Shown here: positions 50,668 to 62,319 of the stretch, piece by piece | Position numbering within the stretch: position 1 is the stretch's first letter | Layout: the number at the start of each line of letters is the position of its first letter | NCBI RefSeq assembly: GCF_004138485.1 | Contig: NZ_RYEV01000003.1 | Coordinates: forward strand, 310,001 to 374,000 | Direction: 5' to 3' | Length of the DNA stretch: 64,000 nucleotides | DNA from: Peristeroidobacter soli | GTDB taxonomy: Bacteria; Pseudomonadota; Gammaproteobacteria; Steroidobacterales; Steroidobacteraceae | Made by a program: the position numbers and the translations under genes | Notes under the pieces: generated by a model | Told to the model about the DNA's origin: nothing | The model's input: the letters and a program-made list of their open reading frames with translations, nothing else | Database searches by the model: none

Positions 50668-53661
50668 GTGTCCGACGCCAACTTTCGACAAATACGTGTG
50701 TTGCATCTGGTGAGCGCCGGTGGCGTCGCCAGTGCCTTGCAACCTGCGCTTTTCATGCCGCTGCTGACGCGTTTGCCTCGGCAGCGCGTGAAGTCGCAGG
50801 TCGCGTGCCTGTCTCCGGGCGCCGTGCCCTCGGCCGTGCTCCGTCAGAATGGCGTGCCCACGTTCGATCTGGCGCTGTCGCGCAAACGTTTCTCGCCGAA
50901 AGCTTTCCAGGAGCTGGTGCAGTCCACCCGCAACTTCCGCCCTGACGTGATTCAGGCGTGGGGGCACACGGCTCAAGTGATATCGACGCTGCTTCGTAAG
51001 CGTTGCGATTGGAAGCCGCGGCTGGTGTGGAGCGTCTCCGAGACGACGCCGCTCGCGAAGAACGCCGGCTTCATCGATCGGCAGAAACTCAAATACGCTG
51101 CCAGGTTCTCCACGCGCGCCGATCGCATCGTCTACGCGTCCGAGTCCGGCGCTTCTCAACATCGCCGTGTCGGTTTCCCGGATGGCGGTCATGAAACCGT
51201 GCCGCCGGGCGTGGACGCGACGCGCTTCAAGCCCGATTTCGCGGCCCGCCGCAAGCTGCGCGAAGAACTGAGCCTGCCGGGCGAAACATTCGTCATCGGC
51301 ATGGTCGCGCCGTTCCAGGCTGAGTACGACCATTCGACATTGATTCGCGCGGTCGGCGAGCTGATCAAGACCAATCCAAACATCGCGCTGGTGCTCGCGG
51401 GGCATGGCGTGCAGAAGGGCAATGCGCCCTTGATGGCGCTGGTCGGTGGCGGTTCGATGGCCACGCGCGTGCATCTGCTGGGCGAATGGTCCGATATCAA
51501 CGGTCTGTATAACGCCTGCGATGTTGTTTGCTCCAGTGCGGTCAGCGATCAGTCGCGCATGAATGTGGTCATGGCGATGCTGTGCGGTGTGCCGGTGGTT
51601 GCTACGGGGATCGGTGCTCAAGGTGAATTGATCGGGCAGCATGGTGTCGCGATCGAGCCGGGCAGCCCGACGGCCTTCGTCAAGGGCATCAATCGGGTCA
51701 TGCAGCTGACACCGGAGAAGCGGACTCAGATGGCGCAGGGCGCGCGCAAGCACGCGCTGGCCAATTACGTGTATGTGCGCTCGCTGCAGAAGTATCTGCA
51801 GCTCTACTACGATTTGATCGGCCGGCAGTCGCTGGTCACCAAGGATCTGCCGACGCCGGAGATCGATGAGGCGTTGACCGTGCCGCCGGCGTTGCCGACC
51901 GAAGCGGAGATCAATGCCAGCAAGCGCAAGCCGATCACGGTGGTCGATCTGTCCGATCCGGATTCGCTCGAATCCCGGGTGAGCGAGCGTCAGCCGGAAG
52001 AGTTGCCCAAGTGGCGTATCGAGCAGGAACAGGAACGCGCCAAGCGCGAGGCTGAAGTCGAGGCGAAGGTCGCGGCGAGTCAGTCGGTCGGTGACGTGTT
52101 GGAAGTGTTCGAGAGCCAGCGGGTCAAGGCGCTCAGCTCCGAGTCGCCGATGACCGAGCGGGCGCGAGGTGTGGCTGACGATTCGGAAGAGTTGTTGTCG
52201 CAGGAGCTGTTGGAAGTCGACGCCCCTCCGCCGACACCGCGTGTTTCCAATGCGCCCTCGGGTGCGAGGAAATCTTCCGCGCCCTCGCCGGCGCAGGCTG
52301 CGCCCCAGCCGGATGCGGCGAAACAAGCTGCGTTGAAGGCTGCGCGCATGGCTGCGCTTCAGCCGATTGCCCCAGCCGCGAAACCCACCGCCGCACCGAA
52401 GGCCGCGTCGGCGGTGACCAGACCGCCGGTGTCCGCGCCTGCTGCGTCGTCTCCGATTACGCGACCGCCGGTGTCCGCACCCGCCGCGTCGTCCCCGACT
52501 AACCCACAGCCGGTGTCGGCATCTACCGCGTCGTCTCCGATTACGCGACCGCCGGTGTCGACGCCTGCCACGTCGTATGCGATTACGCCACCGCCGGTGT
52601 CCGCGTCTGCCGCGTCGTCACCGCTGGCGTCAACGGCTGCTGCGTCGTCTCCGACTACGCGACCGTCGGAGTCGACGCCTGCAACAGCTGCTTCCGTCGA
52701 GCCGCCGAAGTCGGCCGAGTCCGCGTCACTCACTATCGAGGGCGCGCCGCCGAAGGTGGCGTCGCCCGTTGCTGCCGTGTCGATCGCGCCCATTGCCGCG
52801 AAGACCGCAGCGAAAGTAGATACCGCCGGCACGCAGCCGCTCGAGACGTTGCCGGAAGGCACGCAAGCCGGCTTGGCCGCGTTGAAGCTTCCTGACGTCG
52901 TTGATGTTTCCTCGACGACCGCGAAACGGAAGGTCGACATCAGCAGCACACAGCCGCTGGGCACGCTGGCTGAGAATCTGGCCAAGGCCGCGCTGTCCGG
53001 CAAGGATCTCGCTGAGGCTGCCAGGCCCGCGTTGCCAGGCAAGGACCTTGCCGAGGCCACCAAGCCCGCGCTGTCGGGCAACGATCTTGCGGGGGCTGCC
53101 AGGCCCGCGCTGTCGGACAGGGATCTCGCGCGGGCTGCCAGGCCCGTTGCTCCCAGCACGGCTGCCTCCAAGCCCGATGTTTCCAAGTCCGGCGCCTCCA
53201 AGCCCGCTCTTTCCAAGCCCGATGATGCCAACTTCGATCTGGCCGAGCCCGATGTTTCCAAGATCGACGCATTCAATCTGGACTTCGACTTGGAAGCCTT
53301 CGCGCCAGCGGATCCTGAGCCAGTCGCCGCGCCGTCGCTGAAGGCGCGCGTCGATGTGGTTCAGCCGAAGGCGGTGTCGGTCAGCAGCGCTTCTGAAGAG
53401 GCGCCGATTGCGAACGGCAGCATGACCGAGTTCGGTGAATTGACGCTGCTCGCCACCGGTGAGTGGCAGGCGATGCAGCGCACGGACACTGCAAAGCCCG
53501 AAACGAAGGCGAAAACCGAACCGGCCAGGCAGACCAAGCCCGACGAGCTCAGCGACTCTCAAACCCTGTCGCTGATTTCAAAGCCGGCCCCGGACGAGCT
53601 CGCCCTGGTGCCCGAGCCCGAACCGCGGGTCGAGTCGAAGCGCGCCGCGAACGGCGAGTAA
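50668..53661 (+). CDS. group 1 (GT4) glycosyltransferase with long repeat-rich C-terminal tail
   Basis: The glycosyltransferase part (IRVLHLVSAGGVASALQPALF, GMVAPFQAEYDHSTLIRAV, HLLGEWSDINGLYNACDV, MLCGVPVVATGIGAQGELI) is of GT-B fold, family GT4, about 400 residues. A tail of about 580 residues follows, first charged, then Ala/Pro/Ser-rich with 14-residue TRPPVSAPAASSPI-type repeats and 13-residue GKDLAEAARPAL-type repeats. A tail of this length is unusual for GT4. I choose GTG 50668, just before the first strand; the upstream ATG at 50485 is the alternative. No other glycan genes are adjacent, so acceptor and sugar are unknown. Confidence 0.82.
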   Translation: MSDANFRQIRVLHLVSAGGVASALQPALFMPLLTRLPRQRVKSQVACLSPGAVPSAVLRQNGVPTFDLALSRKRFSPKAFQELVQSTRNFRPDVIQAWGHTAQVISTLLRKRCDWKPRLVWSVSETTPLAKNAGFIDRQKLKYAARFSTRADRIVYASESGASQHRRVGFPDGGHETVPPGVDATRFKPDFAARRKLREELSLPGETFVIGMVAPFQAEYDHSTLIRAVGELIKTNPNIALVLAGHGVQKGNAPLMALVGGGSMATRVHLLGEWSDINGLYNACDVVCSSAVSDQSRMNVVMAMLCGVPVVATGIGAQGELIGQHGVAIEPGSPTAFVKGINRVMQLTPEKRTQMAQGARKHALANYVYVRSLQKYLQLYYDLIGRQSLVTKDLPTPEIDEALTVPPALPTEAEINASKRKPITVVDLSDPDSLESRVSERQPEELPKWRIEQEQERAKREAEVEAKVAASQSVGDVLEVFESQRVKALSSESPMTERARGVADDSEELLSQELLEVDAPPPTPRVSNAPSGARKSSAPSPAQAAPQPDAAKQAALKAARMAALQPIAPAAKPTAAPKAASAVTRPPVSAPAASSPITRPPVSAPAASSPTNPQPVSASTASSPITRPPVSTPATSYAITPPPVSASAASSPLASTAAASSPTTRPSESTPATAASVEPPKSAESASLTIEGAPPKVASPVAAVSIAPIAAKTAAKVDTAGTQPLETLPEGTQAGLAALKLPDVVDVSSTTAKRKVDISSTQPLGTLAENLAKAALSGKDLAEAARPALPGKDLAEATKPALSGNDLAGAARPALSDRDLARAARPVAPSTAASKPDVSKSGASKPALSKPDDANFDLAEPDVSKIDAFNLDFDLEAFAPADPEPVAAPSLKARVDVVQPKAVSVSSASEEAPIANGSMTEFGELTLLATGEWQAMQRTDTAKPETKAKTEPARQTKPDELSDSQTLSLISKPAPDELALVPEPEPRVESKRAANGE
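52420..52640 (+). repeat. 42-bp period repeats coding Pro/Ala/Ser-rich tail
   Basis: About five units of 14 codons (TRPPVSAPAASSPI with variants) in the glycosyltransferase tail. Third-base differences between units show moderate age. Confidence 0.75.
52991..53150 (+). repeat. 39-bp period repeats coding KDLAEAARPALxG
   Basis: Four units of 13 codons (SGKDLAEAARPAL, PGKDLAEATKPAL, SGNDLAGAARPAL, SDRDLARAARPVA), probably short amphipathic helices separated by Pro-Gly turns. Confidence 0.8.
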
Positions 53662-53663
53662 CG

Positions 53664-54293
53664 TTACTTCGTTTTCGCGAGCGACGACGCGTCCTTCGCC
53701 AGCTGCTCGATCGCAGCCCAATCGCCCGCGCGAATCTTATCCGTCGGTGCAATCCACGACCCACCCACGCACGCCACATTCGGCAGCGCTAAAAACTCCG
53801 GCGCCGTCGCGCGGGAAACTCCGCCGGTCGGGCAGAACATAACTTCCGGGAACGGCGCGCCGAGCGCCTTCAGCATCGCGATGCCGCCTGCCTGCTGAGC
53901 AGGAAACAATTTGAACGTGTCGTAGCCCCAGCCCAAGCCCGCCAGCAATTCCGTCGGCGTCATGATCCCCGGCAGCAGCGGGAACGACGCTGCACGCGCG
54001 GCCGAGGCCATTTCCGCCGTGAGCCCGGGGCTCACACCAAACTGCGCGCCTGCATTCCCCGCAGTCACAAAATCGCCCGGACGCGCCAGCGTCCCCACGC
54101 CGACCACCGCATCCGGCACCGATTTACGCATCGCCTCGATCGCAGCCAGCGCCACCGGCGTCCGCAAGGTGACTTCCAGAACACGCAGTCCGCCAGCGCT
54201 GAGCGCGCGGGCCAGCGGCACAGCGTGATCGATGTGCTCGATGGTGAGCACGGGAATGACAGGGGCGAGCGCGAGTATCGATCGGATGTTCAT
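53664..54293 (-). CDS. eda: KDPG/KHG aldolase (Entner-Doudoroff)
   Basis: The 209-residue class I aldolase splits 2-keto-3-deoxy-6-phosphogluconate to pyruvate and glyceraldehyde-3-phosphate. The catalytic Glu is in LEVTLRTP and the Schiff-base Lys in DTFKLFPA; GGVS binds phosphate. ATG 54293 starts at the conserved N-terminus. It follows edd by 46 bases on the same strand and converges with the glycosyltransferase with a 2-base gap. Confidence 0.95.
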   Translation of the reverse strand: MNIRSILALAPVIPVLTIEHIDHAVPLARALSAGGLRVLEVTLRTPVALAAIEAMRKSVPDAVVGVGTLARPGDFVTAGNAGAQFGVSPGLTAEMASAARAASFPLLPGIMTPTELLAGLGWGYDTFKLFPAQQAGGIAMLKALGAPFPEVMFCPTGGVSRATAPEFLALPNVACVGGSWIAPTDKIRAGDWAAIEQLAKDASSLAKTK

Positions 54294-54339
54294 GAGCGAG
54301 AAGTGACTGATGACTGGTGACTGATGAATGGTCGGAAGC

Positions 54340-56178
54340 TCAGAGGTTGCCGTAAACCGAAGCCGCACCCGCTTCCGCATCCCCAGACGCGCCGCGGAAG
54401 GTAGCAAACAATTCCCGGCCCAGGCCAAACCCGTTGTGACTCAAATCCGGCTTCGGCACGACCCGACTGCGCAACACCGCCTCGGATACCTTTACTTCGA
54501 GCACACCGGTGTAGCTGTCCAGATGAATGATATCGCCGTCCTGCACTTTCTCGAGCGGCCCGCCGGCGAGACACTCCGGTGTCATGTGAATCGCCGCGGG
54601 CACCGCCCCGGATGCACCAGACATGCGTCCATCCGTCACGAGCGCGACTTTGAAGCCCTTGCTCTGCAGAGACGTGAGCGTCGGTGTCAGCTGATGCAAC
54701 TCCGGCATGCCGTTGGCGCGCGGACCCTGATAGCGAACGACGACCACGCAGTCGCGCGCCAGTTCGCCGGCCTTGAATGCCTTGATCACATCTTCCTGAT
54801 CGTTGAAAACACGCGCGGGCGCTTCGACGACGCGATGCTGAGGCTGGACCGCCGACGTCTTGATCACGCCGCGGCCCAGATTTCCACGCAGCACCTTCAA
54901 TCCGCCGTCGGCGCCGAACGGATTGGTGATCGGGCGCAGCACTTCGAGATCGCCGCTGCGCTCTGGAGCCGGGCGCCATTGCAAGCCATCGGGGGACAGC
55001 CAGGGTTCTTGCGTATAAGCATCGAGCCCCCGGCCGACCACGGTGAGGGTGTCCTGGTGTAACAGGCCTGAGCTGATCAATTCGCGGATCAGGAAGCCGA
55101 TGCCGCCGGCGGCATGGAAGTGATTCACGTCAGCGGCGCCGTTCGGATAAATGCGCGCCAGCAGCGGCACGATCTCGGACAGCTCGCTGAAATCATCCCA
55201 ATTGATGTTGATGCCGGCAGCGCGCGCCATCGCGACCAGATGCAATGTATGGTTGGTCGAGCCGCCCGTCGCGAGCAAGCCGACGATCGCATTCACCATG
55301 GCGCGCTCATCGACGGTTTCGCTCAACGGCAGATACTCATCACCCAGCGCCGTGATCTGCGCGGCCCGTCGAGCCGCAGCGCTGGTGAGCGCGTCGCGCA
55401 GCGGAGTGTTGGGAGTGACGAAGGCCGCGCCCGGCAGATGCAGGCCCATCACTTCCATCATCACTTGGTTGCTGTTGGCCGTGCCATAGAACGTGCACGT
55501 GCCTTGCGAGTGATAACTCTGCGCTTCCGATTCGAGCAGCGCGTCGCGACCGACCTTGCCTTCCGCGAACAGTTGTCGGATGCGTGCCTTCTCCTTGTTC
55601 GGAATGCCCGAGGTCATCGGGCCGCCCGGCACGAAGATCGTCGGCAGGTGACCGAAGGTCAGCGCGCCCATCAACAAGCCCGGCACGATCTTGTCGCACA
55701 CTCCGAGACACAGCGTGGCATCGAACATGTTGTGAGAGAGCGCGATCGCCGTGCTCATCGCGATCACGTCGCGACTGAACAGCGACAGCTCCATGCCCGG
55801 CTGACCCTGGGTGACGCCGTCACACATTGCGGGTACGCCGCCGGCGAACTGCGCCACCGCACCGACTTCGCGCGCGGCCAGCTTGATCAGCTCCGGATAA
55901 CGCTCCAGCGGCCGGTGCGCCGACAGCATGTCGTTATAAGAGGAAACGATAGCTAAATTAGGCCAGCGAGCCACGCGCAGTTTGTCTTTGTCCTGGGTGT
56001 CCATGGCGGCGAAGCCATGCGCCAGATTGGTACAAGACAAGCCGGCCCGCGTCGGTTTATCTCTACGCTGCGCTTCACGCATGCGTTCGAGATAGGCGCT
56101 GCGGGTGGGCTGGCTGCGCTCGCGAATCCTCTCGGTTACGGCGCGCACGCGTTCATGCAGGGGTGCGCTGGTCTTCAT
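54340..56178 (-). CDS. edd: phosphogluconate dehydratase
   Basis: The 612-residue IlvD/Edd-family 4Fe-4S enzyme dehydrates 6-phosphogluconate to KDPG. Conserved parts: [53 protein letters not shown] (Fe-S Cys), and [20 protein letters not shown]. Size is standard. It lies upstream of eda and is divergent from zwf across a 221-base control region. Confidence 0.96.
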   Translation of the reverse strand: MKTSAPLHERVRAVTERIRERSQPTRSAYLERMREAQRRDKPTRAGLSCTNLAHGFAAMDTQDKDKLRVARWPNLAIVSSYNDMLSAHRPLERYPELIKLAAREVGAVAQFAGGVPAMCDGVTQGQPGMELSLFSRDVIAMSTAIALSHNMFDATLCLGVCDKIVPGLLMGALTFGHLPTIFVPGGPMTSGIPNKEKARIRQLFAEGKVGRDALLESEAQSYHSQGTCTFYGTANSNQVMMEVMGLHLPGAAFVTPNTPLRDALTSAAARRAAQITALGDEYLPLSETVDERAMVNAIVGLLATGGSTNHTLHLVAMARAAGININWDDFSELSEIVPLLARIYPNGAADVNHFHAAGGIGFLIRELISSGLLHQDTLTVVGRGLDAYTQEPWLSPDGLQWRPAPERSGDLEVLRPITNPFGADGGLKVLRGNLGRGVIKTSAVQPQHRVVEAPARVFNDQEDVIKAFKAGELARDCVVVVRYQGPRANGMPELHQLTPTLTSLQSKGFKVALVTDGRMSGASGAVPAAIHMTPECLAGGPLEKVQDGDIIHLDSYTGVLEVKVSEAVLRSRVVPKPDLSHNGFGLGRELFATFRGASGDAEAGAASVYGNL

Positions 56179-56296
56179 GGGGTCTGGCGTCTGGCTGGCT
56201 CGATCATGGACCGGATTCTAGCGTCTCGCGCGGCGCATCGCTGCGGCAGTCACGCTATCATCCGGGCTGTATTCTGGAATCGCAGACCGCTCGCCG

Positions 56297-56331
56297 AAAC
56301 AAATGTCCACCGAATGTCTCGCCGTTTGTTT
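56297..56331. promoter_or_regulatory. inverted repeat between edd and zwf, possible operator
   Basis: AAACAAA at 56297-56303 and TTTGTTT at 56325-56331 are inverted, 21 bases apart, in the shared control region of edd-eda and zwf-pgl-glk. They do not match the HexR site known from Pseudomonas. This is a candidate operator only. Confidence 0.3.
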
Positions 56332-56399
56332 GCGGGTGTCACTGTAGGACGCTAAGTTAGCGGGCGCGATCGAGGATTTCCTGCAAGGCGTCAGTATTC

Positions 56400-57860
<1,461 letters not shown>

Positions 57861-57892
57861 TACGGCCCAGTTGTAGTGGCAGTGAGAACTCC

Positions 57893-58594
57893 ATGAGCTG
57901 GGTGCACGAACACCGCTTCCCCGACTCGCTGGCGCTGGCGCACGCGCTGTCGGGCGAGATCAAAGTCGATCTCGAGGAAGCCATCCAGGAGCGGGGCGCG
58001 GCCAGTCTGGTGGTGTCGGGCGGGCGCACCCCCACCAAGCTGTTCGAGCAGCTGCGCACCGAGAAGCTGGACTGGTCCAAGGTCTGGATCACGCTGGCGG
58101 ACGAGCGCTGGGTGGAGACCACCAACGCTGCGAGCAACGAAAAACTGGTGCGGGAAACCCTGCTGACCGGCCCGGCCGCGGCGGCGCATTTCGTGGGACT
58201 GAAGAATCCCGCGCCGGCGCCCGAGGCGGGTGCCGATTGGGCCACTCGTGCGTTAACCCGGGTGCCGCACCCATTCGACGTGGTGCTGCTGGGCATGGGG
58301 GACGACGGCCACACCGCGTCGCTGTTCCCCGGCTCGCTGGCGCTGGGTAAGGCATTGGACCGCGCGGTCCCGCCGGGCTGCGTGGCCATCAACTCGCTGA
58401 CGGCGCCGCATGCGCGGCTCAGTTTGAATTTGTCGGCGTTGCTGGACTCGCGCCGTATCATTTTGCATATCGAGGGGGAGTCGAAGTGGCAGGTTTATCA
58501 GCGCGCGAAAGCGGCGGGGCCGGTGGCCGAGTTGCCAGTGCGCTCGGTGCTTCAGCAGAAGGAAGTGCCCATGGACGTGTACTGGGCACCGTGA
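57893..58594 (+). CDS. pgl: 6-phosphogluconolactonase
   Basis: The 233-residue DevB/SOL-family lactonase hydrolyses 6-phosphogluconolactone. Visible motifs are VVSGGRTPTKLFEQL, LADERWVETTNAASNEKLVRE and LLGMGDDGHTASLFPGS. It lies 32 bases after zwf and 13 before glk, so the three form an operon. Confidence 0.95.
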   Translation: MSWVHEHRFPDSLALAHALSGEIKVDLEEAIQERGAASLVVSGGRTPTKLFEQLRTEKLDWSKVWITLADERWVETTNAASNEKLVRETLLTGPAAAAHFVGLKNPAPAPEAGADWATRALTRVPHPFDVVLLGMGDDGHTASLFPGSLALGKALDRAVPPGCVAINSLTAPHARLSLNLSALLDSRRIILHIEGESKWQVYQRAKAAGPVAELPVRSVLQQKEVPMDVYWAP

Positions 58595-58607
58595 TGAGCC
58601 TGCGCCC

Positions 58608-59597
58608 ATGAGCCGGACAACGATTCCTCCGCGCATGATCGCGGACATCGGTGGTACCAACGCGCGCTTCGCTCTGCTCGATGGCATGCAGCGTCGTGAC
58701 GAAGTGGTGCTCGCCTGCGCCGACTATCCCGATCTGGTGTCGGCCGCCGAGGAATATCTCAAACGCGTGGACGCCAAGGTCAACGGCCGTCCGCTCGAAG
58801 CCGCGCTTGCCATCGCGGGTCCGGTCACGGGCGACATCATTCGCATGACCAATCATGTGTGGCAGTTCTCCGCCGCGCACACCAGACAACAACTGCAACT
58901 GCGTCGTCTCATCGTTCTGAACGATTTCACCGCGCTCGCGATGGCCGTGCGCCATTTGAAGGGCAGCGACCTCGATCAGATTGGCGGCGGCAAACCGCAA
59001 CCGAACGCGCCGATCGCCGTCATCGGTCCGGGCACCGGTCTTGGCGTCTCAGGATTGATTCCGTCCGGTCAGCACTGGATCCCGCTGCAAGGCGAGGGCG
59101 GTCACGTGACATTGTCCGTGATGAACGAGCGTGAGCTCGCGGTGCTTCAACAGCTGCAGCAGCGTTTCTCACATGTCTCGGCCGAACGCGTGATTTCCGG
59201 GCCGGGATTGGTGACGTTGTACGACGCGCTGTGCGGCGTCGAAGGTGTGATTCCTGAAGTGCTCACGCCACCTGAGATCACCAAGCGCGCGCAGGAGGGA
59301 ACCTGTCGGCTGTGTTTCGAAACGGTCAGCATGTTCTGTGCGCTGCTCGGCACGATGGCGGGCAATCTCGTGCTCACACTCGGTGCACTCGGCGGTGCAT
59401 ACATCGGTGGCGGTATCGCGCCGGGGTTGGGGCCGATGTTCACCAGCTCGCGCTTCCGCGATCGTTTCGAAGACAAGGGTCGCTTCACCGATTACGTTTC
59501 GCGCGTCCCGACGTATGTCATACGCGCCGAACTGCCGGCCCTGCTGGGGCTGGCCAGCGCGTTCACCGACCCGGGACCGCGCCTGGAAGCCGACTGA
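58608..59597 (+). CDS. glk: glucokinase
   Basis: The 329-residue product of the bacterial glucokinase (Glk) family phosphorylates glucose. It shows ADIGGTNARFALLDG (phosphate-1), NDFTALAMAV with the catalytic Asp, GPGTGLGVSGL, and LQGEGGHVTLS. It supplies substrate for Zwf. It ends the Entner-Doudoroff operon; no terminator is evident before the ANTAR gene. Confidence 0.95.
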   Translation: MSRTTIPPRMIADIGGTNARFALLDGMQRRDEVVLACADYPDLVSAAEEYLKRVDAKVNGRPLEAALAIAGPVTGDIIRMTNHVWQFSAAHTRQQLQLRRLIVLNDFTALAMAVRHLKGSDLDQIGGGKPQPNAPIAVIGPGTGLGVSGLIPSGQHWIPLQGEGGHVTLSVMNERELAVLQQLQQRFSHVSAERVISGPGLVTLYDALCGVEGVIPEVLTPPEITKRAQEGTCRLCFETVSMFCALLGTMAGNLVLTLGALGGAYIGGGIAPGLGPMFTSSRFRDRFEDKGRFTDYVSRVPTYVIRAELPALLGLASAFTDPGPRLEAD

Positions 59598-59674
59598 TCC
59601 TCTGGCACACGGATTGCAACGCGGTAGGCATCGGAACATTGAGTTCCTCCTACTGAACGAAGTGAGCGTGCATC

Positions 59675-60247
59675 GTGCGTGTGCTCGTCATCGCTGAATC
59701 CGCGGATCATGCGGAGATCCTGAGGTCGGGAGTCCAGCTGGCCGGTCATGAGCTGACCGAAGTGCTGCCCGTGGATAGTGCTTTGTCGCCCGCGCTGGAG
59801 CGGGGCAAGCCCGACGTGCTGTTGCTGGAGGCGCGTTCGCCGTCGGTGGATCTATTGGATCGTTTGCTCGATGCCATGGGTCCGAGCGCCGTGCCATTCG
59901 CGGTGTTCGCCGGCGATTCCTCGTCGCAGGCCATTGAAAATGGCGTGCGCGCCGGCGCCGCGGCCTATGTGGTCGATGGGCTCGAAGCCACCCGCGTTCC
60001 TGCCATTCTCCAAGTCGCCCTCGCGCGCTTCGATTACATCGCCGGTCTGCGCAGCGAGCTGGGTCTCGCCCAGCAGAAACTGGCGGAACGCAAGTTCGTG
60101 GAGCGCGCCAAAGGGCTGCTGATGAAGGCGCGCAATCTGAGCGAAGACGAGGCGTATCACACGCTCCGGCGCATGGCGATGGAGCGCAACCGGCGCATGG
60201 GCGATGTGGCCAAGTCGGTGATCGAGATGGCCGAGCTGCTGAACTGA
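59675..60247 (+). CDS. ANTAR-domain RNA-binding regulator with degenerate receiver
   Basis: The 190-residue NasT/AmiR-like product has an N-terminal receiver-fold domain and a C-terminal ANTAR domain (VERAKGLLMKARNLSEDEAY followed by LRRMAMERNRRMGDVAKSV). ANTAR proteins bind paired RNA hairpins and prevent termination. The receiver lacks the phosphorylation set: the acceptor position reads LLLEARSP (Glu52), the acidic pair is reduced to AES, and the Thr and Lys sites are not conserved. NasT is normally controlled by a NasS-like nitrate sensor; none is encoded nearby. It starts at GTG. Confidence 0.88.
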   Translation: MRVLVIAESADHAEILRSGVQLAGHELTEVLPVDSALSPALERGKPDVLLLEARSPSVDLLDRLLDAMGPSAVPFAVFAGDSSSQAIENGVRAGAAAYVVDGLEATRVPAILQVALARFDYIAGLRSELGLAQQKLAERKFVERAKGLLMKARNLSEDEAYHTLRRMAMERNRRMGDVAKSVIEMAELLN

Positions 60248-60319
60248 TCCGAGCTCGAAGGCGCGATGGTCTGTCGATTTGGTGCAGCCCGTGCCGGGTC
60301 TGCACCAGAACGGGTCCGG

Positions 60320-62215
60320 CTACAGCTTCACCAGGCTGCTGACTTCCAGCAGCCGATGGCTTGGCACGCCGAAGTGAATGGCGGCCAGCTGGCTGTTGCG
60401 ACCCATGAGCGCGAACAGTCGTTTGCGCCAGAGCGGCATGCCCGAGCCCGAGGTGAAGATCGGGTTCTCGCGGCCCACCACGTACACCGTCGAGTCCGGT
60501 TCATACGGTTCGCCTTTCTCTTCGGCGCCCCGTAGTGCCGCGACCACGTTCGGCGTTTCCATGAAGCCGTAGCGCGCGATGATCCGGCACATGCCCGCGC
60601 CCAGATCCTGAACTTCGATGCGTTCCTCCGGCGGCACGAACGGTACTTCCGGGCGCACGAAGGTGAGCAACACGTTGCGCTTGTGCAGGACTTTGTTGAA
60701 CTTCAGATTGTTCAACAACGCGCGCGGCATGCCACCGGCTTCCGCCGCGAGATAAACAGCCGTGCCTTCGACGCGCGTCGGTGGATCCTTTTCGATCATC
60801 GTCATGAAGTCGCGCACCGGCATTTGTTCGCGCGCGATCAACCAGGCGAGGGTGCGACGGCCTTCCTGCCACGTGCTCATCAAAATATAGATACCGATGG
60901 CCACGGCCACCGGCAGCCAGCCACCATGCGCGAACTTGAGCAGGTTGGAGAAGAAGAACGCCGACTCCGCGATCAGAATCAGCGACAGCAGCGTGATGAT
61001 CTTGCGGTTGTGCGGCTCCATGCGGACCCGCAGCAGCATCATGACCAGAATGGTGTCGATCAGCATGGTGCTGGAAATGGCGATGCCGTAGGCACCGGCC
61101 AGCGCGCTCGAAGAACGAAAACTCAGGATCAAGGTCAGCGTGCCGGCAAACAACAGCCAGTTCACCGACGGCACATACACCTGACCGATCTCTTCTTCCG
61201 ACGAATGCAGGATGCGCAGACGCGGCAGATACCCCAGGTTCAACGCCTGGCGCGTGATCGAGAACACCCCCGAGATCACGGCCTGCGAAGCGATCACCGT
61301 CGCGCACGTAGCCAGCACGATGACTATGGGCAGCAGCCAGCTCGGCGCGAGCAAATAAAACGGATTCTTGATGGCGGTGGGATCGGCGAGCAGCAGCGCG
61401 CCCTGGCCGAAGTAATTCAAGATCAGCGCCGGCCACACGATGCGGAACCAGGCCTTGCGGATCGGTGAGCGACCGAAGTGGCCCATGTCGGCGTACAGCG
61501 CTTCACCGCCGGTCACGGCCAGAAACACCGCCGACAGGGTGACGAATCCCATCACGCCGTTGTTGATGAAGAAGTGCACGGCGTACATGGGATTGATCGC
61601 GAAGATCACATTGGGCGATTCCGCGATGTGACTCGCGCCGAGGCCCGCGAGTGTCAGGAACCAGAGCAGCGTGATGGGGCCGAACAGCCGTCCCATCGCA
61701 CCGGTGCCGTGACGTTGCATCAGAAACAACGACGTGAGAATCAGCACCGCGCCGGGTAACACGAAACGCTCGAGCTTCGGCGTCGCGATCGTCAGGCCTT
61801 CCATCGCACTCAACACCGAGATCGCCGGCGTGACGAAACCGTCGCCGAAGAACAGCGCGGCACCAAACAAACCGACCGCGCTCACCGGTGCCCACACTTT
61901 CCAATTGGGGCTGGCGGTGGAGACCAGGGTACTGAGCGCGAGCACGCCGCCTTCGCCGCGGTTGTCGGCGCGAAGCACGATGCCCACGTACTTGATCGAG
62001 ATGACCAGTACCAGCGACCAGAGGATCAATGACAACAGGCCGAGAATGTTGGCCTCGTTCACGGCGATGCCATGCTCGGGATTGAAACATTCGCGGAGCG
62101 CGTACAGCGGGCTGGTGCCGATATCGCCGAACACCACGCCCAGCGCAGCCAGGACCAATTTACGATCTGCGCCGTTACGGTCACCGTCGGCGGAGTCGGA
62201 TGAGCGGAGGCCCAT
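60320..62215 (-). CDS. kup: Kup-family low-affinity potassium transporter
   Basis: The 631-residue product has 12 hydrophobic helices in the first 430 residues and a cytoplasmic C-terminal domain. Kup signatures: LGVVFGDIGTSPLYALRE, ADNRGEGGVLALSTLV and GDGFVTPAISVLSAMEG. It mediates proton-coupled potassium uptake and is important at low pH or high osmolarity. It is a single gene, convergent with the ANTAR gene. Confidence 0.96.
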   Translation of the reverse strand: MGLRSSDSADGDRNGADRKLVLAALGVVFGDIGTSPLYALRECFNPEHGIAVNEANILGLLSLILWSLVLVISIKYVGIVLRADNRGEGGVLALSTLVSTASPNWKVWAPVSAVGLFGAALFFGDGFVTPAISVLSAMEGLTIATPKLERFVLPGAVLILTSLFLMQRHGTGAMGRLFGPITLLWFLTLAGLGASHIAESPNVIFAINPMYAVHFFINNGVMGFVTLSAVFLAVTGGEALYADMGHFGRSPIRKAWFRIVWPALILNYFGQGALLLADPTAIKNPFYLLAPSWLLPIVIVLATCATVIASQAVISGVFSITRQALNLGYLPRLRILHSSEEEIGQVYVPSVNWLLFAGTLTLILSFRSSSALAGAYGIAISSTMLIDTILVMMLLRVRMEPHNRKIITLLSLILIAESAFFFSNLLKFAHGGWLPVAVAIGIYILMSTWQEGRRTLAWLIAREQMPVRDFMTMIEKDPPTRVEGTAVYLAAEAGGMPRALLNNLKFNKVLHKRNVLLTFVRPEVPFVPPEERIEVQDLGAGMCRIIARYGFMETPNVVAALRGAEEKGEPYEPDSTVYVVGRENPIFTSGSGMPLWRKRLFALMGRNSQLAAIHFGVPSHRLLEVSSLVKL

Positions 62216-62319
62216 GATGTTGTTGTTACACGCTAGGCGCGGCGGCAGCTGCCAAAGGCGCGGGATTCTAGAGGATTTGGAGCAGCCGGGCGAAGCCGGA
62301 TGTCACATGAGGGCGGGCG

